Shown piece by piece: positions 41,808 through 51,096 of a stretch of 64,000 nucleotides of DNA (position 1 is its first letter; the number at the start of each line of letters is the position of its first letter). The stretch is taken from the NCBI GenBank assembly GCA_013298125.1, contig JAAFJP010000006.1, forward strand, positions 124,001-188,000. Reading direction: 5' to 3'. This DNA is from Cytophagales bacterium. GTDB lineage: Bacteria > Bacteroidota > Bacteroidia > Cytophagales > Spirosomataceae. Position numbers and translations under genes: made by a program. The notes under the pieces were generated by a model. That model saw only the letters and a list, made by a program, of their open reading frames with translations, made no database searches and was not told the origin of the DNA.

Positions 41808-43721
41808 CTATTTCTGTAATTCTAAAATAGTAAATGAATTTGCTGGAATTTTTAAGGTTTTTAAATCTGAAATTAAGGCATCGGTCAAAACATTTTTGGC
41901 AAAGGTAAATCCATTGATATTTTCCATAAAACGGTTTGTATCAAGGTTTCTGTCTTCTTTGTTCTGACTCATAATTACCATCACAGATTTGTTGTTTGTA
42001 TGTCTGAAATACACATATAAGCCATCCTGCGGTAGATATTGCGTTAATTTTCCAGTTGTCAAAGGCTCACTTGATTTACGATAATTAGCGAGTTTTTTTA
42101 CAAAATTAAAGGCTTCGTTTTCTTTCTCAGTTCTTCCAGATGCTAAAAATTTATTGACTTTATCTTCTGCCCAACCACCTTCAAAATCTTTACGAACCTC
42201 TGCATCAGAAGGATTTTTAAAGTTTTTTGTCAAATTTTCTGTCCCATAATACAACTGAGGAACTCCACGAGTTGTCAAAAGTAATCCAACGCCTAACTTA
42301 TATTTGTTCATATCTTCACCCATGATTGAGAAGAAACGGTCTTGGTCGTGGTTATCCAAAAATGTCATATTCAAACTTGGGTCTTGATACAAGGCATCAA
42401 AAGATAAGGTTGTATAAATTTTATTTAAACCTTTGCCCCAACCAAATTCTTGATTTAATCCTTCCAAAATAGCTCCTTCAAGCACAAAATCATTTGGCGA
42501 AGGTAAATTTGCTTTGAAAGGTAAATTGATATTGTTTTTTACGTGATAGGCTTGTGAATAAACATTTGAAACAGCATTCTCGCCCGTGATATACATCTTT
42601 GGATATTCCGCTGTCATGGCATCATTACAACGATTCATAAACTCTAAATCATTGTATTGATAAGTGTCAATTCTCCAACCATCGACCCCAAAGTATTCAA
42701 TTGTCCAAAGAGCGTGTTGTAATAAATAATTAGCTACGTAAGGATTTTTTTGATTCAAATCAGGCAAGAAAGGCACAAACCAACCATTTTGCATTACTTT
42801 AAAATCAGATTTATTTCCGTGAACAATATCTACGACAGGCTCATCACGATAAGAAGTGTTGGTATATTTATCCCATTGATTCAACCAATCCTTCATAGGC
42901 ATATCTTTCAAAATCCAGTGATTGATGCCAACGTGATTATAAACTGCATCTTGAATAATTTTCAAACCCTTTGCGTGAGCTGCATCAATCAGTTTTTTGT
43001 AGGCTTCATTACCTCCCAAACGTTTATCTACATTATATTGGTCAGTAAATCCGTAACCATGATAAGCTGAACGCATTGCACCACCTTCGTCAGTTTGTGG
43101 TTGATTATTCTCGATAATAGGATTCAACCAAAGCGTCGTAACGCCTAATTCAGTAAAATAATCCAAATGATTCTGAATACCTAATAAATCTCCTCCGTGG
43201 CGAATGAAAGGTTTTGTACGGTCAGACTCAGGGTCAGCCATATCGGCAAATTTATCGTTTGATGGGTCACCATTAGAGAAACGGTCAGGGAGAATAAGAT
43301 AGATAAAATCCTTAGAATCAATTGTTTGAGGCTTTTGTGTACGAGCCATCAATTGATAAGGTTGCGTAATTTTAACAATTTGGTCTATAACTTTTTTCTT
43401 TCCCTTTGGAATCTGAATTGTTTTTGAAAGCTCAATATCCATCTGTCCCGGCTGTGTCGTTGGAGCAATGTTGAGGTCTAAAAAAAGATAATTGGGATTT
43501 TCGACTTTATTGATTTTTTCGACTGTAACGCCTGGATAATTAATTTTCACGGAACAATCGTTGATGTTTTTTCCATAAACCAACAATTGAAGTTTAGGAT
43601 TTTTCATACCTACATACCAGTTCGTAGGATTAACTCGCTGAATAGAAGGAGTTTGGGCTGTTAGTGAAAACGATAGGATAAATGAATAGAGCATTATCCC
43701 TAATTTAAGAAGTTTTTTCAT
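41808..43721 (-). CDS. Secreted GH13 alpha-amylase family enzyme (cyclomaltodextrinase/SusA-like)
   Basis: 637 residues. A signal peptide (LGIMLYSFILSFSLTAQ) indicates export to the periplasm. An N-terminal beta domain (about 25-115, IQRVNPTNWYVGMKNPKLQL) matches the cyclomaltodextrinase N domain. The GH13 barrel has nucleophile D352 in DGWRIDTYQ, acid/base E381 in YITGENAVSN, and FLDNHDQDRF with the transition-state Asp. A small C-terminal beta domain follows. It cuts maltodextrins or cyclodextrins to maltose. It is divergent from the second GH13 gene and upstream of pgmB. Confidence 0.93.
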   Translation of the reverse strand: MKKLLKLGIMLYSFILSFSLTAQTPSIQRVNPTNWYVGMKNPKLQLLVYGKNINDCSVKINYPGVTVEKINKVENPNYLFLDLNIAPTTQPGQMDIELSKTIQIPKGKKKVIDQIVKITQPYQLMARTQKPQTIDSKDFIYLILPDRFSNGDPSNDKFADMADPESDRTKPFIRHGGDLLGIQNHLDYFTELGVTTLWLNPIIENNQPQTDEGGAMRSAYHGYGFTDQYNVDKRLGGNEAYKKLIDAAHAKGLKIIQDAVYNHVGINHWILKDMPMKDWLNQWDKYTNTSYRDEPVVDIVHGNKSDFKVMQNGWFVPFLPDLNQKNPYVANYLLQHALWTIEYFGVDGWRIDTYQYNDLEFMNRCNDAMTAEYPKMYITGENAVSNVYSQAYHVKNNINLPFKANLPSPNDFVLEGAILEGLNQEFGWGKGLNKIYTTLSFDALYQDPSLNMTFLDNHDQDRFFSIMGEDMNKYKLGVGLLLTTRGVPQLYYGTENLTKNFKNPSDAEVRKDFEGGWAEDKVNKFLASGRTEKENEAFNFVKKLANYRKSSEPLTTGKLTQYLPQDGLYVYFRHTNNKSVMVIMSQNKEDRNLDTNRFMENINGFTFAKNVLTDALISDLKTLKIPANSFTILELQK

Positions 43722-43806
43722 TGTTTATGTATGGTTGGTTAATGGGAAAATCAATTAAAACCCAAAATAAAGCAATACCAGTATTTTATCATAGAAAAAT
43801 GATGCT

Positions 43807-43814
43807 TACTTTTG
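43807..43814 (+). promoter_or_regulatory. Possible TAnnTTTG element upstream of the second GH13 gene
   Basis: TACTTTTG, 49 bases before the start codon. No convincing TTG element lies at the right distance, so only the -7 match supports it. Confidence 0.35.
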
Positions 43815-43862
43815 GAGAATAAAAAATTGTGAAATTCACTTTCATCAATAAAATCACACAAA

Positions 43863-45893
43863 ATGTATCGTAAAATATTCGTCAAATTCATTATTTTGAT
43901 GTTTTTGCTCAATTCAAATAAGATTTTTGCTCAGTCGCAATCGTCCACTAAAAGCACTGAGGAAAAGAAAAAAACTAATTCAACTCAGTCAAGCAAAAAG
44001 AGTAATTCAAATAAATCTTCTCAAAATTCCAAATCTGAAAGTAAATCAAAATCGGAAAAAGATTCCACAAACAAAACAAGTTCAAAAGTACAAATGAATA
44101 CCACAAATTCTTCAAAAGATTCAACCGCCAAAACAAATTCAACAGAAAAAAATAATCCTTCATCAAAAAAATCTATGAGTCCTAAAAATGATAAATTGGT
44201 TGTCTATCAAATGATGTTTCATTTGTGGGGGAATAAAAATACGACAAATAAAGAAAACGGCTCGGCGGAGGAAAATGGAGTAACTAAGTTCAAGGATATT
44301 AATGATTTAGCCCTCCAAAAACTCAAACAATTTGGGTATTCGCACCTGTACATGACGGGCTTGATTGAACACGCAACGATGGAGGATTTGACGGCTTACG
44401 GAATTCCAAAAGACCATCCAGACGTAGTAAAAGGGCGTTGTGGCTCTCCATTTGCTATTAAAGATTATTATGATGTAAACCCATTTTTTGCGACAGACCC
44501 TACCAAAAGAATACAAGAATTTGAGTCAATGGTAGGTCGTGTGCATAAAAATGGATTGAAAGTCATTATGGATTGTGTGCCAAATCACCTGGCAAGGGTT
44601 TATCATTCAGACATGAAACCTGCTAGTATCAAAGATTTTGGTGAGGACGACGATGTAACAAAACCTTTTGCCCCTTACAATAACTTTTATTATTTGCCTA
44701 AAACACAATTTCAAATTCCTTTGGGCGTAAATTCTCCCGTGAAAGCGGATGCTCCATACGTAGAAAAACCTGCAAAAGTCTCTGGAAATGATGTTTTTTC
44801 TCCAAAACCAAGTATTGATGATTGGTTTGAAACTGCAAAATTGAATTACGGCGTTGATATTCAACACGGAAGTAAAACTTATTTTTATCCAGTACCACCC
44901 ACTTGGATTAAAATGGTTGGTATTTTGAAATATTGGGCTTCAAAAGGGGTTGATGGATTCCGTTGTGATATGGCTGAGATGGTACCAGTAGAGTTCTGGA
45001 AATATGCCACTGAGGAGGTTAGAATTGATTATCCTAAAACGATTTTCATTGCAGAAATCTACAATCCAAAAGAATATCATAATTATATCAAAGTTGGTGG
45101 TTTTGACTATTTGTATGATAAAGTAGGTTTATATGATGCCCTCAGACGTTTGGTTGAGCAAAAACCAGAGGCAACGGTTGAGGATATTACCAAAGTTTGG
45201 CAAAATGAATCGGGTGATATTTCACAAAATATGCTTCGTTTTTTAGAGAATCATGATGAAGTTCGTGTCAATACGCCCTCATTTGCGAAGGGCGACCCGT
45301 TTGCTGCGATTCCTGCCATGGTCGTTACGGCTACGCTACACACGGGACCATTAATGATTTATTTTGGACAAGAAGTAGGTGAGTCTGCCGACGATAAAGA
45401 AGGCTTCAATCAAGCTGACGATAGAACATCCATGTTTGATTTTTGGGGTGTCAAATCACATCAGGCTTGGATGAATGATGGAAAATTTGATGGAGGGAAA
45501 TTAACCCCAAATCAAAAATATCTACGTGAATTTTATGGTGATTTATTGAAATTTGTCAATGGTTCTGATGCCGTTAAATTCGGCGAATTTTATGATTTGC
45601 AGTATGTGCAAGGGGAGGGGTATGACAAAAAGAAGGTGTATAGTTATTTGAGACATACTGGCAAACAGAAATTATTGTTTGTTTGTAATTTTAACAATTC
45701 CAGACAACAGGAAATCAATCTCAATATCCCAGAAGGGGCTTTTAATGCGATGGGTTTACCGACTTCTGGTAAACTACAATTGAAAGGGAAATTCAACCAG
45801 AAAAACCAAATCACATTTGAAGCTGACAAAGCAATTCCACTAAAAATTTCACCAAATTCGGTTGTGATTTATGAAATTTCAGAGAAAAAATAG
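43863..45893 (+). CDS. GH13 alpha-amylase family protein with Ser/Asn/Lys-rich linker
   Basis: 676 residues. A signal peptide (KFIILMFLLNSNKIFAQ) is followed by about 90 low-complexity residues (24-112) made of Ser, Lys, Asn and Thr. The GH13 barrel follows: nucleophile D369 in DGFRCDMAEM, acid/base E398 in FIAEIYNPKEY, and LRFLENHDEVR. A C-terminal beta domain begins near 600. The protein is probably exported and acts on alpha-glucans; the linker may be a spacer to the envelope. It is divergent from the first GH13 gene and precedes the SLC45-like transporter gene. Confidence 0.9.
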   Translation: MYRKIFVKFIILMFLLNSNKIFAQSQSSTKSTEEKKKTNSTQSSKKSNSNKSSQNSKSESKSKSEKDSTNKTSSKVQMNTTNSSKDSTAKTNSTEKNNPSSKKSMSPKNDKLVVYQMMFHLWGNKNTTNKENGSAEENGVTKFKDINDLALQKLKQFGYSHLYMTGLIEHATMEDLTAYGIPKDHPDVVKGRCGSPFAIKDYYDVNPFFATDPTKRIQEFESMVGRVHKNGLKVIMDCVPNHLARVYHSDMKPASIKDFGEDDDVTKPFAPYNNFYYLPKTQFQIPLGVNSPVKADAPYVEKPAKVSGNDVFSPKPSIDDWFETAKLNYGVDIQHGSKTYFYPVPPTWIKMVGILKYWASKGVDGFRCDMAEMVPVEFWKYATEEVRIDYPKTIFIAEIYNPKEYHNYIKVGGFDYLYDKVGLYDALRRLVEQKPEATVEDITKVWQNESGDISQNMLRFLENHDEVRVNTPSFAKGDPFAAIPAMVVTATLHTGPLMIYFGQEVGESADDKEGFNQADDRTSMFDFWGVKSHQAWMNDGKFDGGKLTPNQKYLREFYGDLLKFVNGSDAVKFGEFYDLQYVQGEGYDKKKVYSYLRHTGKQKLLFVCNFNNSRQQEINLNIPEGAFNAMGLPTSGKLQLKGKFNQKNQITFEADKAIPLKISPNSVVIYEISEKK

Positions 45894-45906
45894 TAAATTG
45901 AAAAGA

Positions 45907-45935
45907 GGTTTTAGGTGTTTGGTTTTAGGTTTTAG
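45907..45935. repeat. Dispersed 29-bp direct repeat, copy 2
   Basis: Identical to 28050-28078 (starts GGTTTTAGGTGTTTGGTTTT). It lies in the gap between the GH13 gene and the transporter gene. Confidence 0.75.
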
Positions 45936-46002
45936 CTAAAATTAGCATTATTTTTGAAACCTATAAATTCAATAAAAAAATCCAATCCATTAACCATCTT
46001 TT

Positions 46003-47337
46003 ATGAAAACAATCAATAAACCTCAATTAAGCCTTGCTCAAATATTTAATATGAGTATGGGTTTTTTAGGAATACAATTTGGTTTTGCCCTTCAAAATGG
46101 TAACGCCTCTCGAATTCTCCAAACTTTTGGTGCAGACGTTGAACATCTCTCTTACTTTTGGTTGGCTGCACCTTTGACTGGAATGTTAGTTCAACCAATC
46201 ATTGGACACTATTCTGATATTACTTGGGGACGATTTGGGCGTAGAAAGCCGTACTTTTTGGCAGGTGCTTTTTTAGCTTCAATTGCCTTAGTTTTTATGC
46301 CTAACTCATCCTTTATGGCAGGAATTTTACCAGCTGTTTTTGTAGGGGCAGGAATTCTGATGATAATGGATGCTTCATTTAATGTGGCAATGGAGCCTTT
46401 CAGAGCCTTAGTTGCTGATAATCTTTCTGAAAAACAAAATACAATGGGTTTTTCCATCCAAACCTTTTTGATTGGAGTAGGTGCAGTGGTTGGTTCGGCA
46501 TTACCTAAATATTTGGCAAAATGGGGCGTTGATTCAAACGCACCCGAAGGACAAGTTCCTAATAATGTAATTTATAGTTTTTATGTTGGAGCATTTATTT
46601 TTGTAGCAACAATTCTTTGGACGGTTTTAACGACAAAAGAATATTCACCAGCCGAGCGAAAAGCAATGGGTTTTGAAGAAGAATCTGATAATCATTCGTT
46701 TATGGATATTTTCAAAGATTTTTCAAATATGCCCGCTTCAATGAAGCAATTAGGGGTTGTACAATTTTGTTCTTGGATAGCCCTATTTTCGATGTGGGTT
46801 TATTCTACACCCGCCATTGCACACCACATATACGGAACTGCCATAGACGACCATTCATCAAAAGCATTTCAAGATGCGGGAAATCAAGTAGGTTATATTT
46901 TTAGTATATATAACGGAGTATCAGCGATTTATGCTTTAATGTTGCCAACGATTGCTGCAAAAATTGGTAAGAAAGCAACCCATGCTATATCACTTACTTG
47001 TGGAGGTTTGGGCTTACTTTCAATCTATTTTATTTCAAATCCAGATACCTTAGTTTATAGTATGGTAGGCGTTGGAATGGCTTGGGCGAGTATTTTAGCA
47101 ATGCCTTATGCACTTTTAGCGGGGACTATACCAATCAATAAAATGGGCGTTTATATGGGAATTTTCAACTTTTTTATAACCTTTCCACAAATCGTAAATG
47201 GTATATTTGGAGGCTTGATTGTAAAATATATTTATGGCTCAAATACAATTTATGCACTTGTTTTTGCAGGAATATTTATGATTTTAGGTGCTTTATCCGT
47301 TATGTTTGTAAAAGAACAAAAAACGACTTATGCTTAA
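46003..47337 (+). CDS. SLC45-like MFS sugar transporter (maltose-type)
   Basis: 444 residues with twelve helices. The N-terminal MSMGFLGIQFGFALQNGNAS and the loop 2-3 motif DITWGRFGRRKPYFLAGA are characteristic of the SLC45/glycoside-pentoside-hexuronide-like group that imports maltose in Bacteroidota. It is the last gene of the glucan module (GH65, PgmB, two GH13), which supports maltose import without phosphorylation. Its 3' end overlaps the DUF1460 ORF by 8 bases, and a terminator hairpin lies just beyond the stop. Confidence 0.9.
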   Translation: MKTINKPQLSLAQIFNMSMGFLGIQFGFALQNGNASRILQTFGADVEHLSYFWLAAPLTGMLVQPIIGHYSDITWGRFGRRKPYFLAGAFLASIALVFMPNSSFMAGILPAVFVGAGILMIMDASFNVAMEPFRALVADNLSEKQNTMGFSIQTFLIGVGAVVGSALPKYLAKWGVDSNAPEGQVPNNVIYSFYVGAFIFVATILWTVLTTKEYSPAERKAMGFEEESDNHSFMDIFKDFSNMPASMKQLGVVQFCSWIALFSMWVYSTPAIAHHIYGTAIDDHSSKAFQDAGNQVGYIFSIYNGVSAIYALMLPTIAAKIGKKATHAISLTCGGLGLLSIYFISNPDTLVYSMVGVGMAWASILAMPYALLAGTIPINKMGVYMGIFNFFITFPQIVNGIFGGLIVKYIYGSNTIYALVFAGIFMILGALSVMFVKEQKTTYA

Positions 47338-48220
47338 TTCAAAATTTCAATCAATTTCAAAAAGCCTTGCAAGTCAAATCTCGACTTGCAAGGCTTTTTA
47401 TTTTACTTTTTTTCTTGTTTTAATCAACGGAAATCTCAACTCGAAACCTTACCAACAAGAATCTGACGAAGAGATTTTTAATCGTAAAATCCAAAATGCA
47501 CAAGGAGTTGCGTTAGACGATTTTACGCTAAATATTGCTAAAAGTTTCTTGAATAGACCCTACAAAGCTCATACCTTGGAAGGAAATACTACTGAAAAAT
47601 TAGTGGTAAATCTTAGAGATTTTGATTGTTCCACTTTTGTAGAAACGTGTATTGCCATGGGATTGACCTATCGGAAAAATGATATTTCTTTTGATAAATT
47701 TAAGAGCTATTTGAAAAGACTTCGATACTACAATAAAGGTACAATCAAAGGATATGATTCCAGAATCCATTATTTTTCAGATTGGCTTTATACACACGCT
47801 CAGGATGGTTTATTAGAAGACATTACGCCAAGTATGGGAGGTGTAGAATGGAGGAAAAATATCAACTTTATGAGTACTCATTGGAATAAATATCCTTTTG
47901 CTAACAATGCCTCTCTTCAAGAAAAAATACAAAAAGTAGAAGAAAAAATAAGCAATCAAAGTTTTACCTATATCCCAAAATCAAAAGTAAAAAGTATTGA
48001 AAATCAATTTTTGAATGGAGATATTATTGGCATCACCACCAACATTGATGGGTTAGACATGACTCATGAAGGATTCGCCATAAGGCTACAAGATAAAAGG
48101 GTTTATCTTCTCCACGCTTCTTCTGATTTCAAAAGAGTAATGGTTACAGATAAACCCTTAGCGGAATATTTGGCTAAAAATAAAAGCCAGACTGGAATAA
48201 TGGTGTCGAGATTGAAATAG
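47330..48220 (+). CDS. DUF1460 family protein (NlpC/P60-like amidase)
   Basis: 296 residues. The catalytic Cys is C100 in RDFDCSTFVETC and the His is in THEGFAIRL, as in DUF1460 proteins related to N-acetylmuramoyl-L-alanine amidases. The hydrophobic stretch YFTFFLVLINGN (24-35) would be the signal peptide. The start is odd: ATG at 47330 lies inside the upstream gene, and codons 11-24 are encoded by a perfect terminator hairpin. No later ATG, GTG or TTG in frame exists before the conserved domain, so either this start is real or the gene is expressed by another route. Confidence 0.85.
   Translation: MLNSKFQSISKSLASQISTCKAFYFTFFLVLINGNLNSKPYQQESDEEIFNRKIQNAQGVALDDFTLNIAKSFLNRPYKAHTLEGNTTEKLVVNLRDFDCSTFVETCIAMGLTYRKNDISFDKFKSYLKRLRYYNKGTIKGYDSRIHYFSDWLYTHAQDGLLEDITPSMGGVEWRKNINFMSTHWNKYPFANNASLQEKIQKVEEKISNQSFTYIPKSKVKSIENQFLNGDIIGITTNIDGLDMTHEGFAIRLQDKRVYLLHASSDFKRVMVTDKPLAEYLAKNKSQTGIMVSRLK
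47359..47399 (+). terminator. Perfect terminator hairpin within the 5' end of the DUF1460 gene
   Basis: AAAAAGCCTTGCAAGTC at 47359-47375 with its exact complement at 47383-47399 and a 7-base loop, followed by ATTTTACTTTTTTTC. It lies 22 bases after the transporter stop. Confidence 0.85.
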
Positions 48221-48338
48221 TGTTAATTTTGGAGTCATTTTTTTAAGACTACCTTAGAATTGCACTTGAGTATTATTTGAATTATGACATAATGTCATTT
48301 GTTGTTATTTTTGTAAAAATAATTAAAAACTGAATACA

Positions 48339-48782
48339 ATGATTAAAGCTGAAATGCTGACCGACAGAGGTCTAATGGTGATTGAATTTTATGAGCAAGA
48401 TGCTCCTATCCACGTAAAAAACTTTACTGATTTAGCAAAAAAAGGGTTTTACGATGGTTTAACGTTTCACAGAGTTATTCCAAATTTCGTAATTCAAGGT
48501 GGTGATCCAGACGGAACGGGTGGAGGTGGACCTGGTTATTCGATTCCATGCGAATTAACTGGAAATAATCAATACCACGACCGTGGAGTGCTTTCAATGG
48601 CTCATCGTGGACCTAACACTGGTGGTTCTCAGTTCTTTATCTGTCATAGTAGAGCTCAAACTGCCCACTTAGACCGTCGTCATACGTGCTTCGGAAAAGT
48701 GGTTGAGGGGCTTGAAGTAATTGATGCCATTCGTGAGGGAGATCATATCCAGAAAATTACGGTAATTGAAGAAGTAGCATAA
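48339..48782 (+). CDS. Peptidyl-prolyl cis-trans isomerase, cyclophilin type
   Basis: 147 residues, a minimal cytoplasmic cyclophilin that speeds proline isomerisation during folding. Active-site segments are FHRVIPNFVIQGGDPDGTGG (catalytic Arg and Gln), MAHRGPNTGGSQFFICHS and HLDRRHTCFGKVVEG. No signal peptide. It has a TATTTTTG element at 48306-48313 and its own terminator, so it is probably monocistronic. Confidence 0.96.
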   Translation: MIKAEMLTDRGLMVIEFYEQDAPIHVKNFTDLAKKGFYDGLTFHRVIPNFVIQGGDPDGTGGGGPGYSIPCELTGNNQYHDRGVLSMAHRGPNTGGSQFFICHSRAQTAHLDRRHTCFGKVVEGLEVIDAIREGDHIQKITVIEEVA

Positions 48783-48787
48783 AATAC

Positions 48788-48821
48788 AAAGGGTGTTTCA
48801 AATATGTTGAAACACCCTTTT
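48788..48821. terminator. Bidirectional terminator between the cyclophilin gene and holA
   Basis: AAAGGGTGTTTCA paired with TGAAACACCCTTT around a short loop and a T-run; it lies between convergent genes. Confidence 0.88.
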
Positions 48822-49841
48822 TTAATGCAAAATTCGGAAAGTCACTTCTCTTAATGCTTCCCCGTCCGTCAAAGTACCGCTTTCAATACCCTTTGATTTT
48901 AAATCTAATTTCTTAATATCTCCAATGATTTGAACAACCTTTGACAAGTTATAATTTCTGATTGCCAGAGCATAATCTTTTGTAAAAAATGGATTTACTC
49001 CTAAGACAACTGCCAAATTTCTTTCAGATTTATCGGGTGTGGCATGGGTCAATAATACTTTTGAAAAGAAATTATAAAGCAAAATCACAATCGGTGCAAG
49101 TGGATTATCCTTGGGATTTGCTCCGAAGAAATTTACGATTTGATTTGCCCTCAAAATATCTCGATTAATGATGGCTTTCTGAAATTCAAAATAGTTATAC
49201 TCCTTACTTATTCCCACAAATTTCTCAACAACCTGAGCATTTATTTCTTCATCAGCTCTCAAATTAAGCATTATTTTGTCAATCTCTGAGGCTAAACGTT
49301 TCAAATCATTCCCTACATTTTCACACAACATTTCAATAGCTTTGCGGCTAATTTTCAAACCACTTTCGTGACAATATTCCAAAATCCAATCAGGAATTTT
49401 ATTATCATACATTTTTTTTGAGGGCATCATCACCCCTGCTTTATCAAACGCCTTTACCCACGTTTTCCTCTCGTCTGCCCCTGCCTTAAAAACCAAAACC
49501 AAAATCGTAGAACTCAGTGGATTTTTTGCGTAATTTTCCAAAGCTACTTGCATTTCTTTTTGCTCAATTCCTTGTAAGCCTTGTGCTTCTTTGACTAATA
49601 TTAATTGTCTCTCTGCCATCATTGGGAAACGTTTTGCATGAGACAACAAGGCTGGAATAGTCAAATCCTTTCCAAAAAAAATAAATTGATTAAAACTCCT
49701 ATCCGCAGGGGAGAGGGCATTTTCTTCAATATAATCCGATACTTTGTCAATGTAATAGGGTTCGTCACCGTATAATAAATACAAGGGCGAATAGATTTTT
49801 TTCTTTAAATCTTTTAATACTTCGGAAGACAATTTGGGCAT
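48822..49841 (-). CDS. holA: DNA polymerase III subunit delta
   Basis: 339 residues, normal for HolA. It is the clamp-loader subunit that opens the beta clamp. The opening LYLLYGDEPYYIDKVSDYIE and the middle block KRLASEIDKIMLNLRADEEI are typical, with the C-terminal collar region ILLYNFFSKVLLTHA. Soluble and essential. Its start lies 15 bases from the end of the ACP phosphodiesterase gene, so the two are probably co-transcribed. Confidence 0.92.
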   Translation of the reverse strand: MPKLSSEVLKDLKKKIYSPLYLLYGDEPYYIDKVSDYIEENALSPADRSFNQFIFFGKDLTIPALLSHAKRFPMMAERQLILVKEAQGLQGIEQKEMQVALENYAKNPLSSTILVLVFKAGADERKTWVKAFDKAGVMMPSKKMYDNKIPDWILEYCHESGLKISRKAIEMLCENVGNDLKRLASEIDKIMLNLRADEEINAQVVEKFVGISKEYNYFEFQKAIINRDILRANQIVNFFGANPKDNPLAPIVILLYNFFSKVLLTHATPDKSERNLAVVLGVNPFFTKDYALAIRNYNLSKVVQIIGDIKKLDLKSKGIESGTLTDGEALREVTFRILH

Positions 49842-49855
49842 TTTGATTGTACTTT

Positions 49856-50467
49856 TTAGTTTTTGTTAGGTTCGGAATCCTGAAGAAAATTTATACAATG
49901 TGCAATAATTTCTGGAAAAAATATTTGAAATTCAGCCTCATACAAGTCGTAATCTTTTTGTAGTTCAATAGTAGCGTTTTCGATTCCTGATACAAAACTG
50001 AGTCTTTTAGAAATACCCGTTAAAGCCCACTCAATGCCTTCCAAAGACTTATAACCAACAAACCAATCCCTCGAAACCATAGAATTAACCATTTTTTCCA
50101 TTGGTATTGGTATCTCAGATTTTCTTATTTCTAATAAACTATAAAAGTTTTGACTATATTCTGACAATGGTATTTTTGAAAATTTTTGAAAATTTTTAGC
50201 CAAAATGTGGTCATAAAACATATCAATTACAATTCCTGAAAATTTATGGTATTTGGGTTGTAATCGGTCAATGCTTTGTTTGACGATAGGATGCGTATCA
50301 GTAAAAAAATCTATTTCTCGATGTAGAGACATTCCCCTTATAACTCCCTCAGAATATTGCGAATCAGTTAATTTATTTAGTCTTCCTTTGACAAAGTCGC
50401 CTAAAAAATTACCGATTTTAATATCGTCGTCATTACCAGACAAATAAATATGAGCTAAAAAGTTCAA
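49856..50467 (-). CDS. Acyl carrier protein phosphodiesterase (AcpH-like)
   Basis: 203 residues matching the ACP phosphodiesterase family (DUF479) that removes 4'-phosphopantetheine from ACP. The opening MNFLAHIYLSGNDDDIKIGN, the GNFLGDFVKGR block, GMSLHREIDFFTDTHP and IDMFYDHILAKNF hold the metal-binding His/Asp residues of this HD-like fold. It precedes holA by 14 bases on the same strand. It is divergent from the FKBP gene. Confidence 0.92.
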   Translation of the reverse strand: MNFLAHIYLSGNDDDIKIGNFLGDFVKGRLNKLTDSQYSEGVIRGMSLHREIDFFTDTHPIVKQSIDRLQPKYHKFSGIVIDMFYDHILAKNFQKFSKIPLSEYSQNFYSLLEIRKSEIPIPMEKMVNSMVSRDWFVGYKSLEGIEWALTGISKRLSFVSGIENATIELQKDYDLYEAEFQIFFPEIIAHCINFLQDSEPNKN

Positions 50468-50569
50468 AATAGCGGTATTTTAAATGAATAAAACATAAAG
50501 TTAGTAAAAAACGATTACCTTTTTCATGCTTATTTGTAACTTCGTTTAACATTTTAAAAATAGATACGA

Positions 50570-51082
50570 ATGCAAATTACAGATGAAAAAGTTGTTACCT
50601 TGAGCTATGAATTGACGGTAACGGATGCCGATGGGCAAAAAGAATTAATTGAAACAGTAGAGAATGATGACCCAATGGCATTCATACAAGGAATGAGTGG
50701 ATTACCTGAGTCGTTTGAAGATAATATCGAGGGTTTGAGCGAAGGCGATATTTTCGAGTTTTCAATACCAGCCGAAGAGGGTTATGGTGAATTTGACCCA
50801 ACCGCAGTGGTTGAATTGCCAAAAGATATTTTTAAAGTTGATGGAGAATATGTTGAAGAGATGTTGGAAGTAGGAAACTATTTACCCATGACGGATGACA
50901 CAGGAAACCAACTCAACGGACGTATAATTGAAGTCAAATCTGATTCTGTCAAAATGGATTTCAACCACCCATTGGTGGGCAAAGAAATGTTTTTTAAAGG
51001 TACAATTATAGGAGTACGGGATGCAACCCAGTCAGAAATTGAACATGGTCACGTTCATGGCGTGGGTGGAGTACAACATTAA
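50570..51082 (+). CDS. FKBP-type peptidyl-prolyl isomerase, SlyD-like
   Basis: 170 residues. The FKBP part is split by an IF-like insertion as in SlyD: EEGYGEFDPTAVVELP precedes the insertion and FNHPLVGKEMFFKGTIIGVR follows. The C-terminal tail is His-rich (EHGHVHGVGGVQH), as in SlyD metal-binding tails but much shorter. It would act as a cytoplasmic folding helper and possible metal carrier. An inverted repeat follows the stop. Confidence 0.92.
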   Translation: MQITDEKVVTLSYELTVTDADGQKELIETVENDDPMAFIQGMSGLPESFEDNIEGLSEGDIFEFSIPAEEGYGEFDPTAVVELPKDIFKVDGEYVEEMLEVGNYLPMTDDTGNQLNGRIIEVKSDSVKMDFNHPLVGKEMFFKGTIIGVRDATQSEIEHGHVHGVGGVQH

Positions 51083-51096
51083 TTTTAATTTAAGTA

